A stretch of 64,000 bases of DNA from Shinella sp. PSBB067. Its GTDB lineage: Bacteria > Pseudomonadota > Alphaproteobacteria > Rhizobiales > Rhizobiaceae. The notes below the pieces were generated by a model. That model saw only the letters and a list, made by a program, of their open reading frames with translations. It did not search any database and was not told the DNA's origin. This document shows positions 25,745 through 35,172 of this stretch, one piece after another; positions within the stretch are counted from its first letter, which is position 1; each line of letters starts with the position of its first letter. The DNA is taken from the NCBI RefSeq assembly GCF_016839145.1, contig NZ_CP069303.1, forward strand, positions 1,302,001-1,366,000, written 5' to 3'. The translations under genes and the position numbers were made by a program.

Positions 25745-27142
25745 ATGCCAGTAGAAATTCTCATGCCCGCCCTGTCTCCGACCATGGAAGAGGGCACGCT
25801 TTCCAAATGGGTCAAGAACGAGGGCGACACCGTGAAGTCCGGTGACGTCATCGCCGAGATCGAAACCGACAAGGCCACGATGGAAGTCGAGGCCGTCGAC
25901 GAGGGCGTGATCGGCAAGATCCTGATCCCGGCCGGCACCGAGGGCGTCAAGGTCAACACGGCGATCGCCGTGCTGCTTCAGGACGGCGAGAGCGCCGATG
26001 CGATGGCTGCGCCGAAGGCTGCCGAAAAGCCGGCCGAAGCTGCCGGCCCGAAGGTCGAGGAGGCTGAAAAGCCGACCCGGCAGGGGTCCGCTTCCGCGCC
26101 GGTTCCGGCCGCGCCGAAGACCGAAGTCGCCGCCGACCCGGACATCCCGGCCGGCACCGAAATGGTCGCGACGACCGTGCGCGAGGCGCTGCGCGACGCC
26201 ATGGCCGAGGAAATGCGCCGGGACGACGACGTCTTCGTCATGGGCGAGGAAGTCGCCGAATACCAGGGCGCCTACAAGATCACGCAGGGTCTCCTCCAGG
26301 AGTTCGGCCCCCGCCGGGTCATCGACACGCCGATCACCGAGCATGGCTTCGGCGGCGTCGGCGTCGGTGCGGCGATGACCGGCCTCAAGCCGGTCGTCGA
26401 GTTCATGACCTTCAACTTCGCCATGCAGGCGATCGACCAGATCGTCAACTCGGCCGCCAAGACCCTCTACATGTCGGGCGGCCAGATGGGCGCGCCGATC
26501 GTCTTCCGCGGCCCGAGCGGCGCGGCGGCGCGCGTGGCTGCGCAGCACTCCCAGTGCTATGCCGCCTGGTACAGCCACATTCCGGGCCTCAAGGTCGTCA
26601 TGCCCTATACGGCGGCCGACGCGAAGGGCCTCCTGAAGGCCGCCATCCGCGATCCGAACCCGATCATCTTCCTCGAGAACGAGATTCTCTACGGCCAGAG
26701 CTTCGAAGTGCCGAAGCTGGATGATTTCGTGCTGCCGATCGGCAAGGCGCGCATCCACAAGAAGGGCAACGACGCGACGGTCGTCTCCTTCGGCATCGGC
26801 ATGACCTACGCGGTCAAGGCTGTCGCCGAGCTGGAGAAGGAAGGCATCGACGTCGAACTGATCGATCTTCGCACCATCCGCCCGATGGACCTGCCGACCG
26901 TCATCGAATCGGTCAGGAAGACCGGCCGCCTCGTCACCGTGGAGGAGGGCTACCCGCAGTCTTCCGTCGGCACCGAGATTGCGACCCGCGTCATGCAGCA
27001 GGCCTTCGACTATCTCGACGCGCCGATCCTGACGATCGCCGGCAAGGACGTCCCGATGCCCTATGCCGCGAATCTCGAAAAGCTCGCGCTGCCGAATGTC
27101 GGCGAAGTCGTCCAGGCGGTGAAGGCCGTCTGCTACAAGTAA
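25745..27142 (+). CDS. pdhB: Pyruvate dehydrogenase E1 beta subunit with N-terminal lipoyl domain
   Basis: The 465-residue protein carries a lipoyl domain at residues 1-80 (lipoyl lysine in [11 protein letters not shown]), an Ala/Pro/Glu-rich linker, and the E1 beta body from about residue 140 ([61 protein letters not shown]). A lipoyl domain on E1 beta is a known trait of rhizobial and related alphaproteobacterial PdhB. The lipoyl coding region is almost identical in DNA to that of pdhC. It follows pdhA by 18 bases. Confidence 0.97.
   Translation: MPVEILMPALSPTMEEGTLSKWVKNEGDTVKSGDVIAEIETDKATMEVEAVDEGVIGKILIPAGTEGVKVNTAIAVLLQDGESADAMAAPKAAEKPAEAAGPKVEEAEKPTRQGSASAPVPAAPKTEVAADPDIPAGTEMVATTVREALRDAMAEEMRRDDDVFVMGEEVAEYQGAYKITQGLLQEFGPRRVIDTPITEHGFGGVGVGAAMTGLKPVVEFMTFNFAMQAIDQIVNSAAKTLYMSGGQMGAPIVFRGPSGAAARVAAQHSQCYAAWYSHIPGLKVVMPYTAADAKGLLKAAIRDPNPIIFLENEILYGQSFEVPKLDDFVLPIGKARIHKKGNDATVVSFGIGMTYAVKAVAELEKEGIDVELIDLRTIRPMDLPTVIESVRKTGRLVTVEEGYPQSSVGTEIATRVMQQAFDYLDAPILTIAGKDVPMPYAANLEKLALPNVGEVVQAVKAVCYK
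25826..25907 (+). repeat. Lipoyl-domain direct repeat, copy in pdhB (partner 27239-27320 in pdhC)
   Basis: This 82-base stretch and 27239-27320 differ at only four positions, all silent third-codon changes (AAG/AAA, GAA/GAG, GCC/GCG, GAG/GAA). Flanking lipoyl-domain DNA is less similar. The block encodes the lipoylation hairpin. Confidence 0.9.
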
Positions 27143-27157
27143 GGGGAGGGCTGGGAT

Positions 27158-28504
27158 ATGCCGATCAACATTACGATGCCCGCCCTTTCGCCCACCATGG
27201 AAGAGGGCAATCTCGCCAAGTGGCTCGTCAAGGAAGGCGACACCGTGAAATCCGGTGACGTCATCGCCGAGATCGAGACCGACAAGGCGACGATGGAAGT
27301 CGAGGCCGTCGACGAAGGCGTTGTCGCCAAGATCGTCGTGCCGGCCGGCACGGAAGGCGTGAAGGTCAACAGCCTCATCGCCATCCTCGCTGCCGACGGC
27401 GAGGACGTGGCGGCCGCAGCCAGCGACGGTGGTTCCGCCCCGAAGGCAGAGGCCCCAAAGGCGGAGGCCAAGGCCGAAGCGCCGAAGGAAGCGGAAAAGC
27501 CGGCCCCCGCCGCCGCATCGGCTCCGGCTGCGACGGCCTCGGCAGGACCCGCTCCGGCGAAGGACGGCAGCCGCGTCTTTTCCTCGCCGCTCGCCCGGCG
27601 TCTTGCCAAGGAGGCCGGCATCGACATTTCGGCGGTTTCGGGCTCCGGGCCGCACGGCCGCATCGTGAAGGGTGACATCGAGAAGGCCGTCGCTTCCGGC
27701 GGCGCCAAGCCCGCCGCCGCAGCCGCTCCGGCTGCTGCTGCAGCGCCCGCCGCCGCGCCGAAGGGCATGTCGGAAGACGCCGTGCTCAAGCTCTTCGACG
27801 AAGGCTCCTACGAGCTCGTGCCGCATGACGGCATGCGCAAGACCATCGCCAAGCGCCTGCAGGAATCCAAGCAGACGATCCCGCACTTCTACGTGTCGGT
27901 CGACGTGGAGCTCGACGCGCTGCTGGCGCTGCGCGCCCAGCTCAACGACAGCGCCCCGCGCAAGGAAGACAAGCCGGCCTACAAGCTCTCGGTCAACGAC
28001 ATGGTGATCAAGGCCATGGCGCTCGCTCTGCGCGACGTGCCTGATGCCAACGTCTCCTGGACCGAGACGAACATGGTCAAGCACAAGCATGCGGATGTCG
28101 GCGTCGCCGTCTCCATTCCGGGCGGCCTGATCACGCCGATCATCCGCAAGGCCGAGACCAAGACGCTGTCGGCCATCTCCAACGAGATGAAGGACCTCGG
28201 CAAGCGCGCCAAGGAACGCAAGCTGAAGCCCGAGGAATACCAGGGCGGCACGACCGCCGTCTCCAACATGGGCATGATGGGCGTCAAGAACTTCGCGGCC
28301 GTCGTCAACCCGCCGCATGCGACGATCCTGGCGGTCGGCGCGGGCGAGGAGCGGGTCGTGGTCAAGGGCGGCGAGATCAAGATCGTCAACGCCATGACCG
28401 TGACGCTCTCCACTGACCATCGCTGCGTCGATGGCGCGCTCGGCGCCGAGCTTCTCGGGGCCTTCAAGCGCTACATCGAGAATCCGATGGGCATGCTCGT
28501 CTGA
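27158..28504 (+). CDS. pdhC: Dihydrolipoamide acetyltransferase (E2) of pyruvate dehydrogenase
   Basis: Forms the core of the complex and transfers the acetyl group to CoA. Domains in order in the 448-residue protein: lipoyl domain (1-80, [11 protein letters not shown]), Ala/Pro/Lys-rich linker, peripheral subunit-binding domain (about 143-180, [16 protein letters not shown]), a second Ala/Pro linker, and catalytic domain (about 220-448) with [12 protein letters not shown], the DHRxxDG active site. A GGGGAGGG ribosome site precedes the ATG. It is the third gene of pdhABC. Confidence 0.98.
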   Translation: MPINITMPALSPTMEEGNLAKWLVKEGDTVKSGDVIAEIETDKATMEVEAVDEGVVAKIVVPAGTEGVKVNSLIAILAADGEDVAAAASDGGSAPKAEAPKAEAKAEAPKEAEKPAPAAASAPAATASAGPAPAKDGSRVFSSPLARRLAKEAGIDISAVSGSGPHGRIVKGDIEKAVASGGAKPAAAAAPAAAAAPAAAPKGMSEDAVLKLFDEGSYELVPHDGMRKTIAKRLQESKQTIPHFYVSVDVELDALLALRAQLNDSAPRKEDKPAYKLSVNDMVIKAMALALRDVPDANVSWTETNMVKHKHADVGVAVSIPGGLITPIIRKAETKTLSAISNEMKDLGKRAKERKLKPEEYQGGTTAVSNMGMMGVKNFAAVVNPPHATILAVGAGEERVVVKGGEIKIVNAMTVTLSTDHRCVDGALGAELLGAFKRYIENPMGMLV

Positions 28505-28519
28505 TCGCGGGGTGCGGCC

Positions 28520-29161
28520 ATGAAGACGGTTCTGTGCTACGGCGACAGCCTGACCTGGGGTTACAACGCGGAAACGCTCGACCGGCATGCCTTCGAGGAT
28601 CGCTGGCCGAGCGTTCTCGCCAGGGCCCTCGGGCCCGAGGTCACCATGATCGCGGAAGGCCTCAACGGCCGCACCACCGCCTATGACGACCATCTGGCGG
28701 ACTGCGACCGCAACGGCGCGCGCATCCTGCCGACGATCCTGCACAGCCACGATCCGATCGATCTCGTCATCCTCCTGCTCGGCGCCAACGACATGAAGCC
28801 GGCGGTCTGCGGAACGGCGTTCGGCGCGATGCAGGGTATGGAGCGGCTGGTGTCGCTGGTGCGCCACCATGCCTGGCCGTTCGACGCCCAGGAGGGGCCG
28901 GAGGTGCTGATCGTCTCCCCGCCGCCGCTCTGCGAGACCGCGAACACCGCCTTTGCCGCGATGTTCGCCGGCGGCGTCGAGCAGTCTTCCATGCTGGCGA
29001 CGCTCTATGCGGACCTTGCGGACGAAACCGGCTGCGGTTTCTTCGACGCGGGCTCGGTTGCCGAGACGACGCCGCTCGACGGCGTGCATCTCGACGTACG
29101 GAACACGCGGGCGGTCGGCAAGGGGCTGGAGCCGGTCGTGCGCATGATGCTCGGGATTTGA
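28520..29161 (+). CDS. SGNH/GDSL-family esterase or hydrolase
   Basis: A 213-residue hydrolase with the four SGNH blocks: CYGDSLTWGY (nucleophile Ser), GLNGRTT, LLLGANDMK, and DGVHLD (Asp-His pair). It has no signal peptide and is probably cytosolic, resembling arylesterase-like family members. It sits inside the pyruvate dehydrogenase gene run, 15 bases after pdhC, where rhizobia often carry it. No role in that complex is known to me. Confidence 0.88.
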   Translation: MKTVLCYGDSLTWGYNAETLDRHAFEDRWPSVLARALGPEVTMIAEGLNGRTTAYDDHLADCDRNGARILPTILHSHDPIDLVILLLGANDMKPAVCGTAFGAMQGMERLVSLVRHHAWPFDAQEGPEVLIVSPPPLCETANTAFAAMFAGGVEQSSMLATLYADLADETGCGFFDAGSVAETTPLDGVHLDVRNTRAVGKGLEPVVRMMLGI

Positions 29162-29228
29162 CCGGGATCAAGGAGTGAAGGTGCGGGAGAGCTAGGCTGT
29201 CATCATCAACCCCAGGAAGGAGATGGAC

Positions 29229-29489
29229 ATGCCGAACACCCCGCACCAACTGGCAGAGGAATTTCCGGAACACGTCGCCACGATTCGCCACCTGCGCGAG
29301 GTCGATGGCCACTTCCACCGGATTTCCGAGGAATACCAGGCCGTGAATCTCGCCATTCACCGCGCCGAGACGGACATCGAGCCGGCCGACGACTTCCACA
29401 TGGCGGACATGCGGAAGGAGCGGATGCGGCTCAAGGATGAAATCTACGGGATGCTCACGCGGCCGGAAAAAGTCGAGGACATTCCCTGA
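29229..29489 (+). CDS. YdcH-family (DUF465) small protein
   Basis: An 86-residue helical protein with the family pattern: EHVATIRHLREVDGHFHRISEEYQAVNLAIHRAE and a C-terminal RKERMRLKDEIYGML. The start at 29229 is favoured because AAGGAG ends six bases before it; the ATG at 29223 directly abuts that site. Function is unknown; short helical YdcH proteins may form coiled coils. It lies between the SGNH gene and lpd. Confidence 0.85.
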   Translation: MPNTPHQLAEEFPEHVATIRHLREVDGHFHRISEEYQAVNLAIHRAETDIEPADDFHMADMRKERMRLKDEIYGMLTRPEKVEDIP

Positions 29490-29578
29490 GGGCCGGGCTT
29501 TCCGCTCCTCTTCATGCCGCGCCGGAGGCCAGCCCTCCGGCTGCGGCGCACGAGAACAACAGAGGAGTGGAAGCGCTC

Positions 29579-31024
29579 ATGTCGAATGCCTACGACGTCA
29601 TCATCATCGGCTCCGGCCCCGGCGGCTATATCGCGGCGATCCGCGCCGCCCAGCTCGGCCTGAAGACGGCCATCGTCGAGCGCGAGCACCTCGCCGGCAT
29701 CTGCTCCAACTGGGGCTGCATCCCGACCAAGGCGCTGCTGCGCTCGGCGGAGATCTTCCACTACGCGCAGCATCCGGGCGACTACGGCGTGAAGATCGAC
29801 GGCACGGTGACGGCGGACCTTGCCGCCATCGTCGCCCGCTCGCGCGGCATCGCCCAGCGCATGAATGCCGGCGTCGGCTTCCTGATGAAGAAGAACAAGG
29901 TCGACATCATCTGGGGCGAGGCCAAGCTGACGAAGCCCGGCGAGATCGTGGTGTCCAGGACGACCAAGGCGATCCAGCAGCCGCAGGCGCCGCTGCCGAA
30001 GACCGTCCTGCCCGAAGGCACCTACACCGCCAAGCACATCGTCATCGCCACCGGCGCGCGCCCGCGCGCCCTGCCGGGCATCGAGCCGGACGGCAAGCTG
30101 ATCTGGACCTATTTCGAGGCGATGAAGCCTGAGGCGATGCCGAAGTCGCTGCTCGTCATGGGCTCGGGCGCCATCGGCATCGAGTTCGCCTCCTTCTACC
30201 GCACGCTCGGCGTCGAGGTGACGGTCGTCGAGGTGATGAAGACGGTGATGCCGGTCGAGGACGCGGAGATCTCGGCGCTCGCCAAGAAGCAGTTCGAAAA
30301 GCAGGGCATGAAGATTCATCTGGAGGCCAAGGTCGCCAGGGTGGAGAAGGGCGCCAATTCCATCACCGCCCATGTCGAGATGAAGGACGGCAAGGTCGAG
30401 AAGATCACCGCCGACCGGATGATCTCCGCCGTCGGCGTGCAGGCGAACATCGAGACGATCGGCCTTGAGGCGCTCGGCGTGAAGACCGACCGCGGCTTCA
30501 TCGCCATCGACGGCTACGGCAGGACGAATGTTCCCGGCCTCTACGCCATCGGCGATGTCGCCGGTCCCCCCATGCTCGCCCACAAGGCCGAGCACGAGGC
30601 CGTCATCTGCATCGAGAAGATCGCCGGCCTGCCGAACGTCCACCCGATGGACAAGTCGAAGATCCCCGGCTGCACCTACTGCCACCCGCAGGTCGCCTCG
30701 GTGGGCCTGACGGAAGCCAAGGCCAAGGAGCAGGGCCGCGACATCCGCGTCGGCCGCTTCCCCTTCGTCGCCAACGGCAAGGCCATTGCGCTGGGCGAGG
30801 ACCAGGGCCTCGTCAAGACGATCTTCGACAGAAAGACCGGCGAACTGCTCGGCGCCCACCTCGTCGGCGCGGAAGTGACCGAGCTCATCCAGGGCTTCGT
30901 CATCGCCATGAACCTGGAGACGACGGAGGAGGAACTGATGCACACGATCTTCCCGCACCCGACGATCTCCGAGACGCTGAAGGAAAGCGTGCTGGATGCC
31001 TATGGGCGTGCATTGAACGCTTGA
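29579..31024 (+). CDS. lpd: Dihydrolipoamide dehydrogenase (E3)
   Basis: Reoxidises dihydrolipoamide using FAD and NAD. The 481-residue protein has IIGSGPGGY at the N-terminus, the redox disulfide in ICSNWGCIPTKALL (Ser where many have Leu in CLNxGC), the NAD site VMGSGAIGIEFASFY, the GDVAGPPMLAHKAEHE segment, and the C-terminal FPHPTISE His-Glu pair. ATG at 29579 is chosen; a GTG at 29567 overlaps the AGAGGAG ribosome site. It completes the pyruvate dehydrogenase genes and is followed by lipA. Confidence 0.96.
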   Translation: MSNAYDVIIIGSGPGGYIAAIRAAQLGLKTAIVEREHLAGICSNWGCIPTKALLRSAEIFHYAQHPGDYGVKIDGTVTADLAAIVARSRGIAQRMNAGVGFLMKKNKVDIIWGEAKLTKPGEIVVSRTTKAIQQPQAPLPKTVLPEGTYTAKHIVIATGARPRALPGIEPDGKLIWTYFEAMKPEAMPKSLLVMGSGAIGIEFASFYRTLGVEVTVVEVMKTVMPVEDAEISALAKKQFEKQGMKIHLEAKVARVEKGANSITAHVEMKDGKVEKITADRMISAVGVQANIETIGLEALGVKTDRGFIAIDGYGRTNVPGLYAIGDVAGPPMLAHKAEHEAVICIEKIAGLPNVHPMDKSKIPGCTYCHPQVASVGLTEAKAKEQGRDIRVGRFPFVANGKAIALGEDQGLVKTIFDRKTGELLGAHLVGAEVTELIQGFVIAMNLETTEEELMHTIFPHPTISETLKESVLDAYGRALNA

Positions 31025-31034
31025 ACGTGCTAGA

Positions 31035-31191
31035 GCCCGCCTCCACATGAGGCGGGCCCGGCTTGCTGCGAAAAGTGCCGCAAACTTCTCTTTCGTCATG
31101 GTCGGGCTTGACCCGACCATCCATAAGCGCTGGCGATAGTCGAGGGCAGGGCGGTTTGACAAAGGCGGGACCCTGCCTCCAGATGAGGCGG
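31035..31191. repeat. REP-like palindromes between lpd and lipA
   Basis: Three palindromes are packed into this spacer. GCCTCCACATGAGGCGG (31039-31055) and GCCTCCAGATGAGGCGG (31175-31191) are near-identical direct copies, each with a GCCTC/GAGGC stem. Between them, ATGGTCGGG (31098-31106) and CCCGACCAT (31112-31120) form a 9-bp stem around CTTGA, a palindrome form common in rhizobial intergenic regions. None has a T-run, though the first could help end the lpd transcript. Confidence 0.7.
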
Positions 31192-31250
31192 ACGTTTCGA
31201 AATTCGGGTCCGCAAGACGGGCGACAGCGTCCGCAGGAAAGTGGATAGAC

Positions 31251-32228
31251 ATGGTCACCATTCTCGACCGCACCAATCTCGACCCCGAAGCCAAGCGGGT
31301 GCGCCATCCGGAAAAGGCCAACCGGCCGGACACGGAAGTGCTGCGCAAGCCGGAATGGATCCGCGTCAAGGCGCCGGTCTCCAAGGGCTACCAGGAGACG
31401 CGCGATCTGGTGCGCTCCCACAAGCTGGTAACGGTCTGCGAGGAGGCGGGCTGCCCGAATATCGGCGAGTGCTGGGACAAGAAGCACGCCACCTTCATGA
31501 TCATGGGCGAGATCTGTACCCGCGCCTGCGCCTTCTGCAACGTGGCGACGGGCAAGCCCAATGCACTCGACATGGAAGAGCCGGAAAACGTCGCCAAGGC
31601 CGTCCGGCAGATGGGCCTGTCGCACGTCGTCATCACCTCGGTGGACCGTGACGATCTGGAAGACGGCGGCGCCGAGCATTTCGAGAAGGTGATCTTCGCG
31701 ATCCGCGCCGCGTCCCCCGCAACGACCATCGAGATCCTGACGCCGGACTTCCTGAAGAAGCCGGGCGCGCTGGAGCGCGTGGTCGCCGCCAAGCCCGACG
31801 TCTTCAACCACAACATGGAGACCGTGCCCGGCAATTACCTGACGGTGCGTCCCGGCGCGCGCTATTTCCACTCCGTCCGCCTGTTGCAGCGCGTGAAGGA
31901 ACTGGACCCGACCATGTTCACCAAGTCGGGCATCATGGTGGGCCTCGGCGAGGAGCGCAACGAGGTGCTCCAGCTCATGGACGACCTCAGGACCGCCGAC
32001 GTCGACTTCCTGACGATCGGCCAGTATCTCCAGCCGACCCGCAAGCACCACAAGGTCGACCGCTTCGTGACGCCGGACGAGTTCAAGTCCTACGAGACCG
32101 TCGCCTACACCAAGGGCTTCCTGATGGTCTCCTCCAGCCCGCTGACGCGTTCCTCGCACCATGCCGGCGACGACTTCGCCCGCCTGCGCGCCGCCCGCGA
32201 GCGCAAGCTTCTCGCCGCAGCGGAATAG
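31251..32228 (+). CDS. lipA: Lipoyl synthase
   Basis: A radical-SAM enzyme that inserts two sulfurs into protein-bound octanoate, producing the lipoyl group used by PdhB and PdhC. The 325-residue protein has the auxiliary cluster motif [12 protein letters not shown], the radical-SAM motif CTRACAFC, and the C-terminal [15 protein letters not shown] with the RSS serine that ligates the auxiliary cluster. Its position after lpd fits the supply of cofactor. A strong terminator follows. Confidence 0.98.
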   Translation: MVTILDRTNLDPEAKRVRHPEKANRPDTEVLRKPEWIRVKAPVSKGYQETRDLVRSHKLVTVCEEAGCPNIGECWDKKHATFMIMGEICTRACAFCNVATGKPNALDMEEPENVAKAVRQMGLSHVVITSVDRDDLEDGGAEHFEKVIFAIRAASPATTIEILTPDFLKKPGALERVVAAKPDVFNHNMETVPGNYLTVRPGARYFHSVRLLQRVKELDPTMFTKSGIMVGLGEERNEVLQLMDDLRTADVDFLTIGQYLQPTRKHHKVDRFVTPDEFKSYETVAYTKGFLMVSSSPLTRSSHHAGDDFARLRAARERKLLAAAE

Positions 32229-32250
32229 ACTTTTCCGCCGGCCTCCTTTA

Positions 32251-32284
32251 AACCCCGCCGTCCTGCCCGACGGCGGGGTTTTCG
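32251..32284 (+). terminator. Terminator of lipA
   Basis: A perfect 12-bp stem, AACCCCGCCGTC and GACGGCGGGGTT, with loop CTGCCC, ending in TTTTCG. Confidence 0.85.
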
Positions 32285-32298
32285 TTTCGGAGGTGGCG

Positions 32299-32859
32299 AT
32301 GACGATGACGATCGAGGAAGCGGCGCAGCGTTTGAAGACCGCGGAGCGCGTGCTGGTAATCGGCTGCTCGGGCAGCGGCAAGAGCACGCTGGCGCTGAGG
32401 CTCGCCGGCCGGCTCGGCCTGCCTTACGTCTCGATGGACCGCGAGATCTTCTGGCTGCCGGGCTGGCAGCCGCGGCCGCGCGAGGAAGCATTGGCGCGTC
32501 TTGAGGAGATCGTCGCGGGCGAGCGCTGGATCATCGACGGCACAAGTCCCGGCACCCTGGCGCTGCGCCTGCCGCGGACCCATCTGGTTCTCTGGCTTCG
32601 CCCGCCACGCTTGACGTCGCTCTACGGTGTGATTTCCCGCTGGCTGCGCTATCGCGGGCGTTCGCGGCCGGAAATGGCCGACGATTGCCCGGAGAAGATC
32701 GACCGCGAATTCCTGGCCTACATCTGGAATTTCGAGGAGACGGAAAGCCCCGAGATCGAGGAGAATCTTGCGGCATTTGGACCGGACGTGCCGGTTTGCG
32801 TGTTGAAATCGCGGCGCGAGAACGACCGGCTACTTGCAAGATTTGCCGCGGTTCATTAG
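32299..32859 (+). CDS. P-loop nucleotide kinase-like protein (FlaR/adenylate-kinase-like)
   Basis: A 186-residue P-loop protein with Walker A GCSGSGKST at about residues 22-30, an aspartate-bearing MDREIFWLPGW segment, WIIDGTSPGTL, and LVLWLRPPR, the pattern of so-called DNA-topology-modulation or adenylate-kinase-like ATPases. Substrate is unknown. GGAGG precedes the ATG by five bases; upstream in-frame codons overlap lipA. It ends ten bases before the coq10-like gene. Confidence 0.82.
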   Translation: MTMTIEEAAQRLKTAERVLVIGCSGSGKSTLALRLAGRLGLPYVSMDREIFWLPGWQPRPREEALARLEEIVAGERWIIDGTSPGTLALRLPRTHLVLWLRPPRLTSLYGVISRWLRYRGRSRPEMADDCPEKIDREFLAYIWNFEETESPEIEENLAAFGPDVPVCVLKSRRENDRLLARFAAVH

Positions 32860-32868
32860 CTCTCGGCC

Positions 32869-33330
32869 ATGCCCCAGTTCGAAACCCGCAGACCCGTTCC
32901 TCATACGCCCGAGCAGATGTACGCCCTCGTCGCCGATGTCGAGCGCTACCCGGAGTTCCTGCCGCTCTGCGAGGGGCTGGCGGTGCGCTCGCGCAAGGAG
33001 CGGGACGGCAAGGAGCTGCTCGTCGCCGACATGACGGTCGGCTACAAGGCGATCCGCGAGACCTTCACCACGCAGGTGCTGCTGAGCCGGACGGAGCGGG
33101 CGATCGACGTCAAGTATATCGACGGGCCGTTCCGCTATCTCGACAACCGCTGGCGCTTCGAGCCCTTGCCGGACGGCGGCTGCTCCGTGCATTTCTTCAT
33201 CGACTACGAGTTCAAGAGCCGCATCCTCGGCGCGCTGATGGGCTCGATGTTCGACCGCGCCTTCCGCATGTTCACCGAGGCCTTCGAGAAGCGCGCGGCG
33301 GCGATCTATGGCGGCGCGTCAATCGGCTGA
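32869..33330 (+). CDS. Coq10/RatA-family START-like ubiquinone-binding protein
   Basis: A 153-residue START-domain protein with family signatures TPEQMYALVADVERYPEFLPLCEG, FKSRILGALMGSMFDRAF, and FEKRA. Coq10 homologues bind ubiquinone and help its use in respiration; the name RatA comes from an E. coli homologue reported as a toxin. In alphaproteobacteria it usually follows lipA, as here. Its 3' end overlaps that of the convergent cinA gene by 12 bases. Confidence 0.92.
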   Translation: MPQFETRRPVPHTPEQMYALVADVERYPEFLPLCEGLAVRSRKERDGKELLVADMTVGYKAIRETFTTQVLLSRTERAIDVKYIDGPFRYLDNRWRFEPLPDGGCSVHFFIDYEFKSRILGALMGSMFDRAFRMFTEAFEKRAAAIYGGASIG

Positions 33331-33819
33331 CAGTTCGACCAGCATTTCCAGCGCGGTTCGCACCGTCGCAAGCCGCACGGCGCTGCGGCCGATATCGCCG
33401 TAGCGCATTTCGCGGTGAAGCGTTTCGCGTCCCTTGCGCGCGGCGGCGAGGTGCACGAGGCCGACCGGCTTCTCGTCGGAACCGCCGCCCGGCCCGGCAA
33501 TGCCGGTGACGGCGACGGAAATGTCAGCGTTCGAATGAAGGAGGGCGCCTTCGGCCATCTCCAGCGCCGTGGGGCGCGAGACGGCGCCGTGGGCATCGAG
33601 CGTCTCGCCCGAAACGCCGATCATCTGCTGCTTCGCGGCGTTGGAATAAGTGACGAAGCCGCGGTCGAAGGCGTTGGAGGAGCCGGCGATCTCGGTGATG
33701 GCGCCGGCGATGAGGCCGGCCGTGCAGGATTCTGCGGTGGCGATCGTCAGCCCGCGCGCGGAAAAGTCGGTGACGATCCGCCGGGCCGTGTCCTCGATGT
33801 CCTCGGGCCAGATGCTCAT
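33319..33819 (-). CDS. CinA C-terminal family protein (nicotinamide-nucleotide amidase, PncC-like)
   Basis: A 166-residue stand-alone CinA C-terminal domain, predicted to deamidate nicotinamide mononucleotide. It has the catalytic segment [20 protein letters not shown] with the nucleophile Ser, then [28 protein letters not shown], and the [20 protein letters not shown] loop. The start overlaps the ispDF stop by four bases (ATGA), so it is translated with ispDF. It is convergent with the coq10-like gene. Confidence 0.92.
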   Translation of the reverse strand: MSIWPEDIEDTARRIVTDFSARGLTIATAESCTAGLIAGAITEIAGSSNAFDRGFVTYSNAAKQQMIGVSGETLDAHGAVSRPTALEMAEGALLHSNADISVAVTGIAGPGGGSDEKPVGLVHLAAARKGRETLHREMRYGDIGRSAVRLATVRTALEMLVELSAD

Positions 33820-35027
33820 GCCTCGCTCCCCTTGTAGACCACGGTTGCCGTGGCGATCGCGGCGATGCCCTCGCGTCGCCCGATGAAGCCGATTTTCTCG
33901 TTGGTCGTCGCCTTCACCGAGCAGCGGTCGAGGGCGATGCCGAGGAATTCCGCAAGATTGCGGCGCATGGCCTCGCGGTGCGGCCCGACCTTCGGCGCCT
34001 CGGCGATGAGCGAGACGTCGGCATTCATGATCGTGCCGCCCTTTTCGCGCACGATGGCCGCCGCATGTTCGAGGAAGATGCGGGAGGCCGCGCCTTTCCA
34101 TTGCGGATCGGAGGGTGGGAAATGGTCGCCGATGTCACCCGCGCCGCAGGTGGCGAGCAGGGCGTCCGTCAAGGCGTGGAGGGCGACGTCGGCATCCGAA
34201 TGGCCTGACAGCTTCTGGTCGTGCGGGATGAACAGGCCGCAGAGCGTCACGCCGTCGCCCTCCACGAGCTGGTGCACGTCGTAGCCGTTGCCGGTGCGAA
34301 CGTCGGGAAGCCCGTGGGAAAGGCGCTGGTCGGCCATGGCGAGATCCTTCTGCAGGGTGAGCTTGACGTTGCCGGCGCCGCCTTCGACGAGGTGGACGCG
34401 CACCCCGGCCCATTCGGCGATCGCGGCGTCGTCGGTGAAATCCGTACGGGCGGAGGCCGCTGCTCGGCGGTGCGCCTCCAGGATGGTCTGAAAGTGGAAG
34501 GACTGCGGCGTCTGCGCCGCGAAAAGGCCGGAGCGGGAGACCGTTTCGGCGACATTGCCGTTGGCATCCGCCCGTTTCAGCGTGTCCGCGACGGCGACGG
34601 CGGGCAGGACCGCGCGCGCGCCGTGGTGGAAGGCGGTGAGGGTGCGCTCCAGGATGGCCGGCTCGACGAAGGGGCGCACGGCATCCTGGATGAGCACATG
34701 GCTGATCCCGTCTGCGGCAAGGGCTTCCAGCCCCGCGAGCACGGACTGCTGGCGCGTCGGCCCGCCGTGCACGACGATCAGGCGGTCGCCCGCAGGCAGG
34801 GCGGCGGCGCGGGCGGCCTCCAGCAGCGCCTCGTCATCGGGATGAATCACGACGACGATACACTTGGCGTGCGGCCAATTGACAAAGAGATCGAGCGTAT
34901 GGGAGATCACCGGCCTTCCGCCGATGCGGCGGTACTGCTTGGGGCCGTCGGCATGGCTGCCTGCCCGCTCGCCGCGCCCGGCGGCAACGATCACAACCCC
35001 GCAGGATAGCGCATTTTCCGCCAGCAT
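33816..35027 (-). CDS. ispDF: IspDF, bifunctional MEP-pathway enzyme
   Basis: A fusion of MEP cytidylyltransferase (IspD) and MECDP synthase (IspF), enzymes two steps apart in isoprenoid synthesis. The IspD half (about residues 1-235) has [14 protein letters not shown] and PKQYRRIGG; the IspF half (about 243-403) has [37 protein letters not shown] and the metal-binding Asp and His residues. The fusion is known in alphaproteobacteria. The start at 35027 gives 403 residues, a normal length. It overlaps cinA by four bases. Confidence 0.97.
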   Translation of the reverse strand: MLAENALSCGVVIVAAGRGERAGSHADGPKQYRRIGGRPVISHTLDLFVNWPHAKCIVVVIHPDDEALLEAARAAALPAGDRLIVVHGGPTRQQSVLAGLEALAADGISHVLIQDAVRPFVEPAILERTLTAFHHGARAVLPAVAVADTLKRADANGNVAETVSRSGLFAAQTPQSFHFQTILEAHRRAAASARTDFTDDAAIAEWAGVRVHLVEGGAGNVKLTLQKDLAMADQRLSHGLPDVRTGNGYDVHQLVEGDGVTLCGLFIPHDQKLSGHSDADVALHALTDALLATCGAGDIGDHFPPSDPQWKGAASRIFLEHAAAIVREKGGTIMNADVSLIAEAPKVGPHREAMRRNLAEFLGIALDRCSVKATTNEKIGFIGRREGIAAIATATVVYKGSEA

Positions 35028-35131
35028 CTCGGTTCCGCATCTCCATTTCAAAGCGTTTTGGGGTGGTTTAGCCGGAAGGATGACGCAATTCCAGCGCTCT
35101 TCGGAAAATTGCGGGCCGGCATGATTGCGGC

Positions 35132-35160
35132 TTGGCAAGAACGATAACTATGGCTAAAAA
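35132..35160 (+). promoter_or_regulatory. Putative promoter of dusB-ntrBC
   Basis: TTGGCA (35132-35137), a 17-base spacer, and TAAAAA (35155-35160). Transcription would begin only a few bases before the annotated dusB ATG, so the leader would be very short or the true dusB start is slightly downstream. Confidence 0.4.
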
Positions 35161-35172
35161 TAGTGCAAAGAC

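Noticed and set aside
24491..29089. A 1532-residue open frame on the minus strand opposite pdhABC
   Set aside because: It is the antisense shadow of strongly codon-biased pdh genes, with no recognisable domain and an Arg/His/Gly/Asp-heavy composition.
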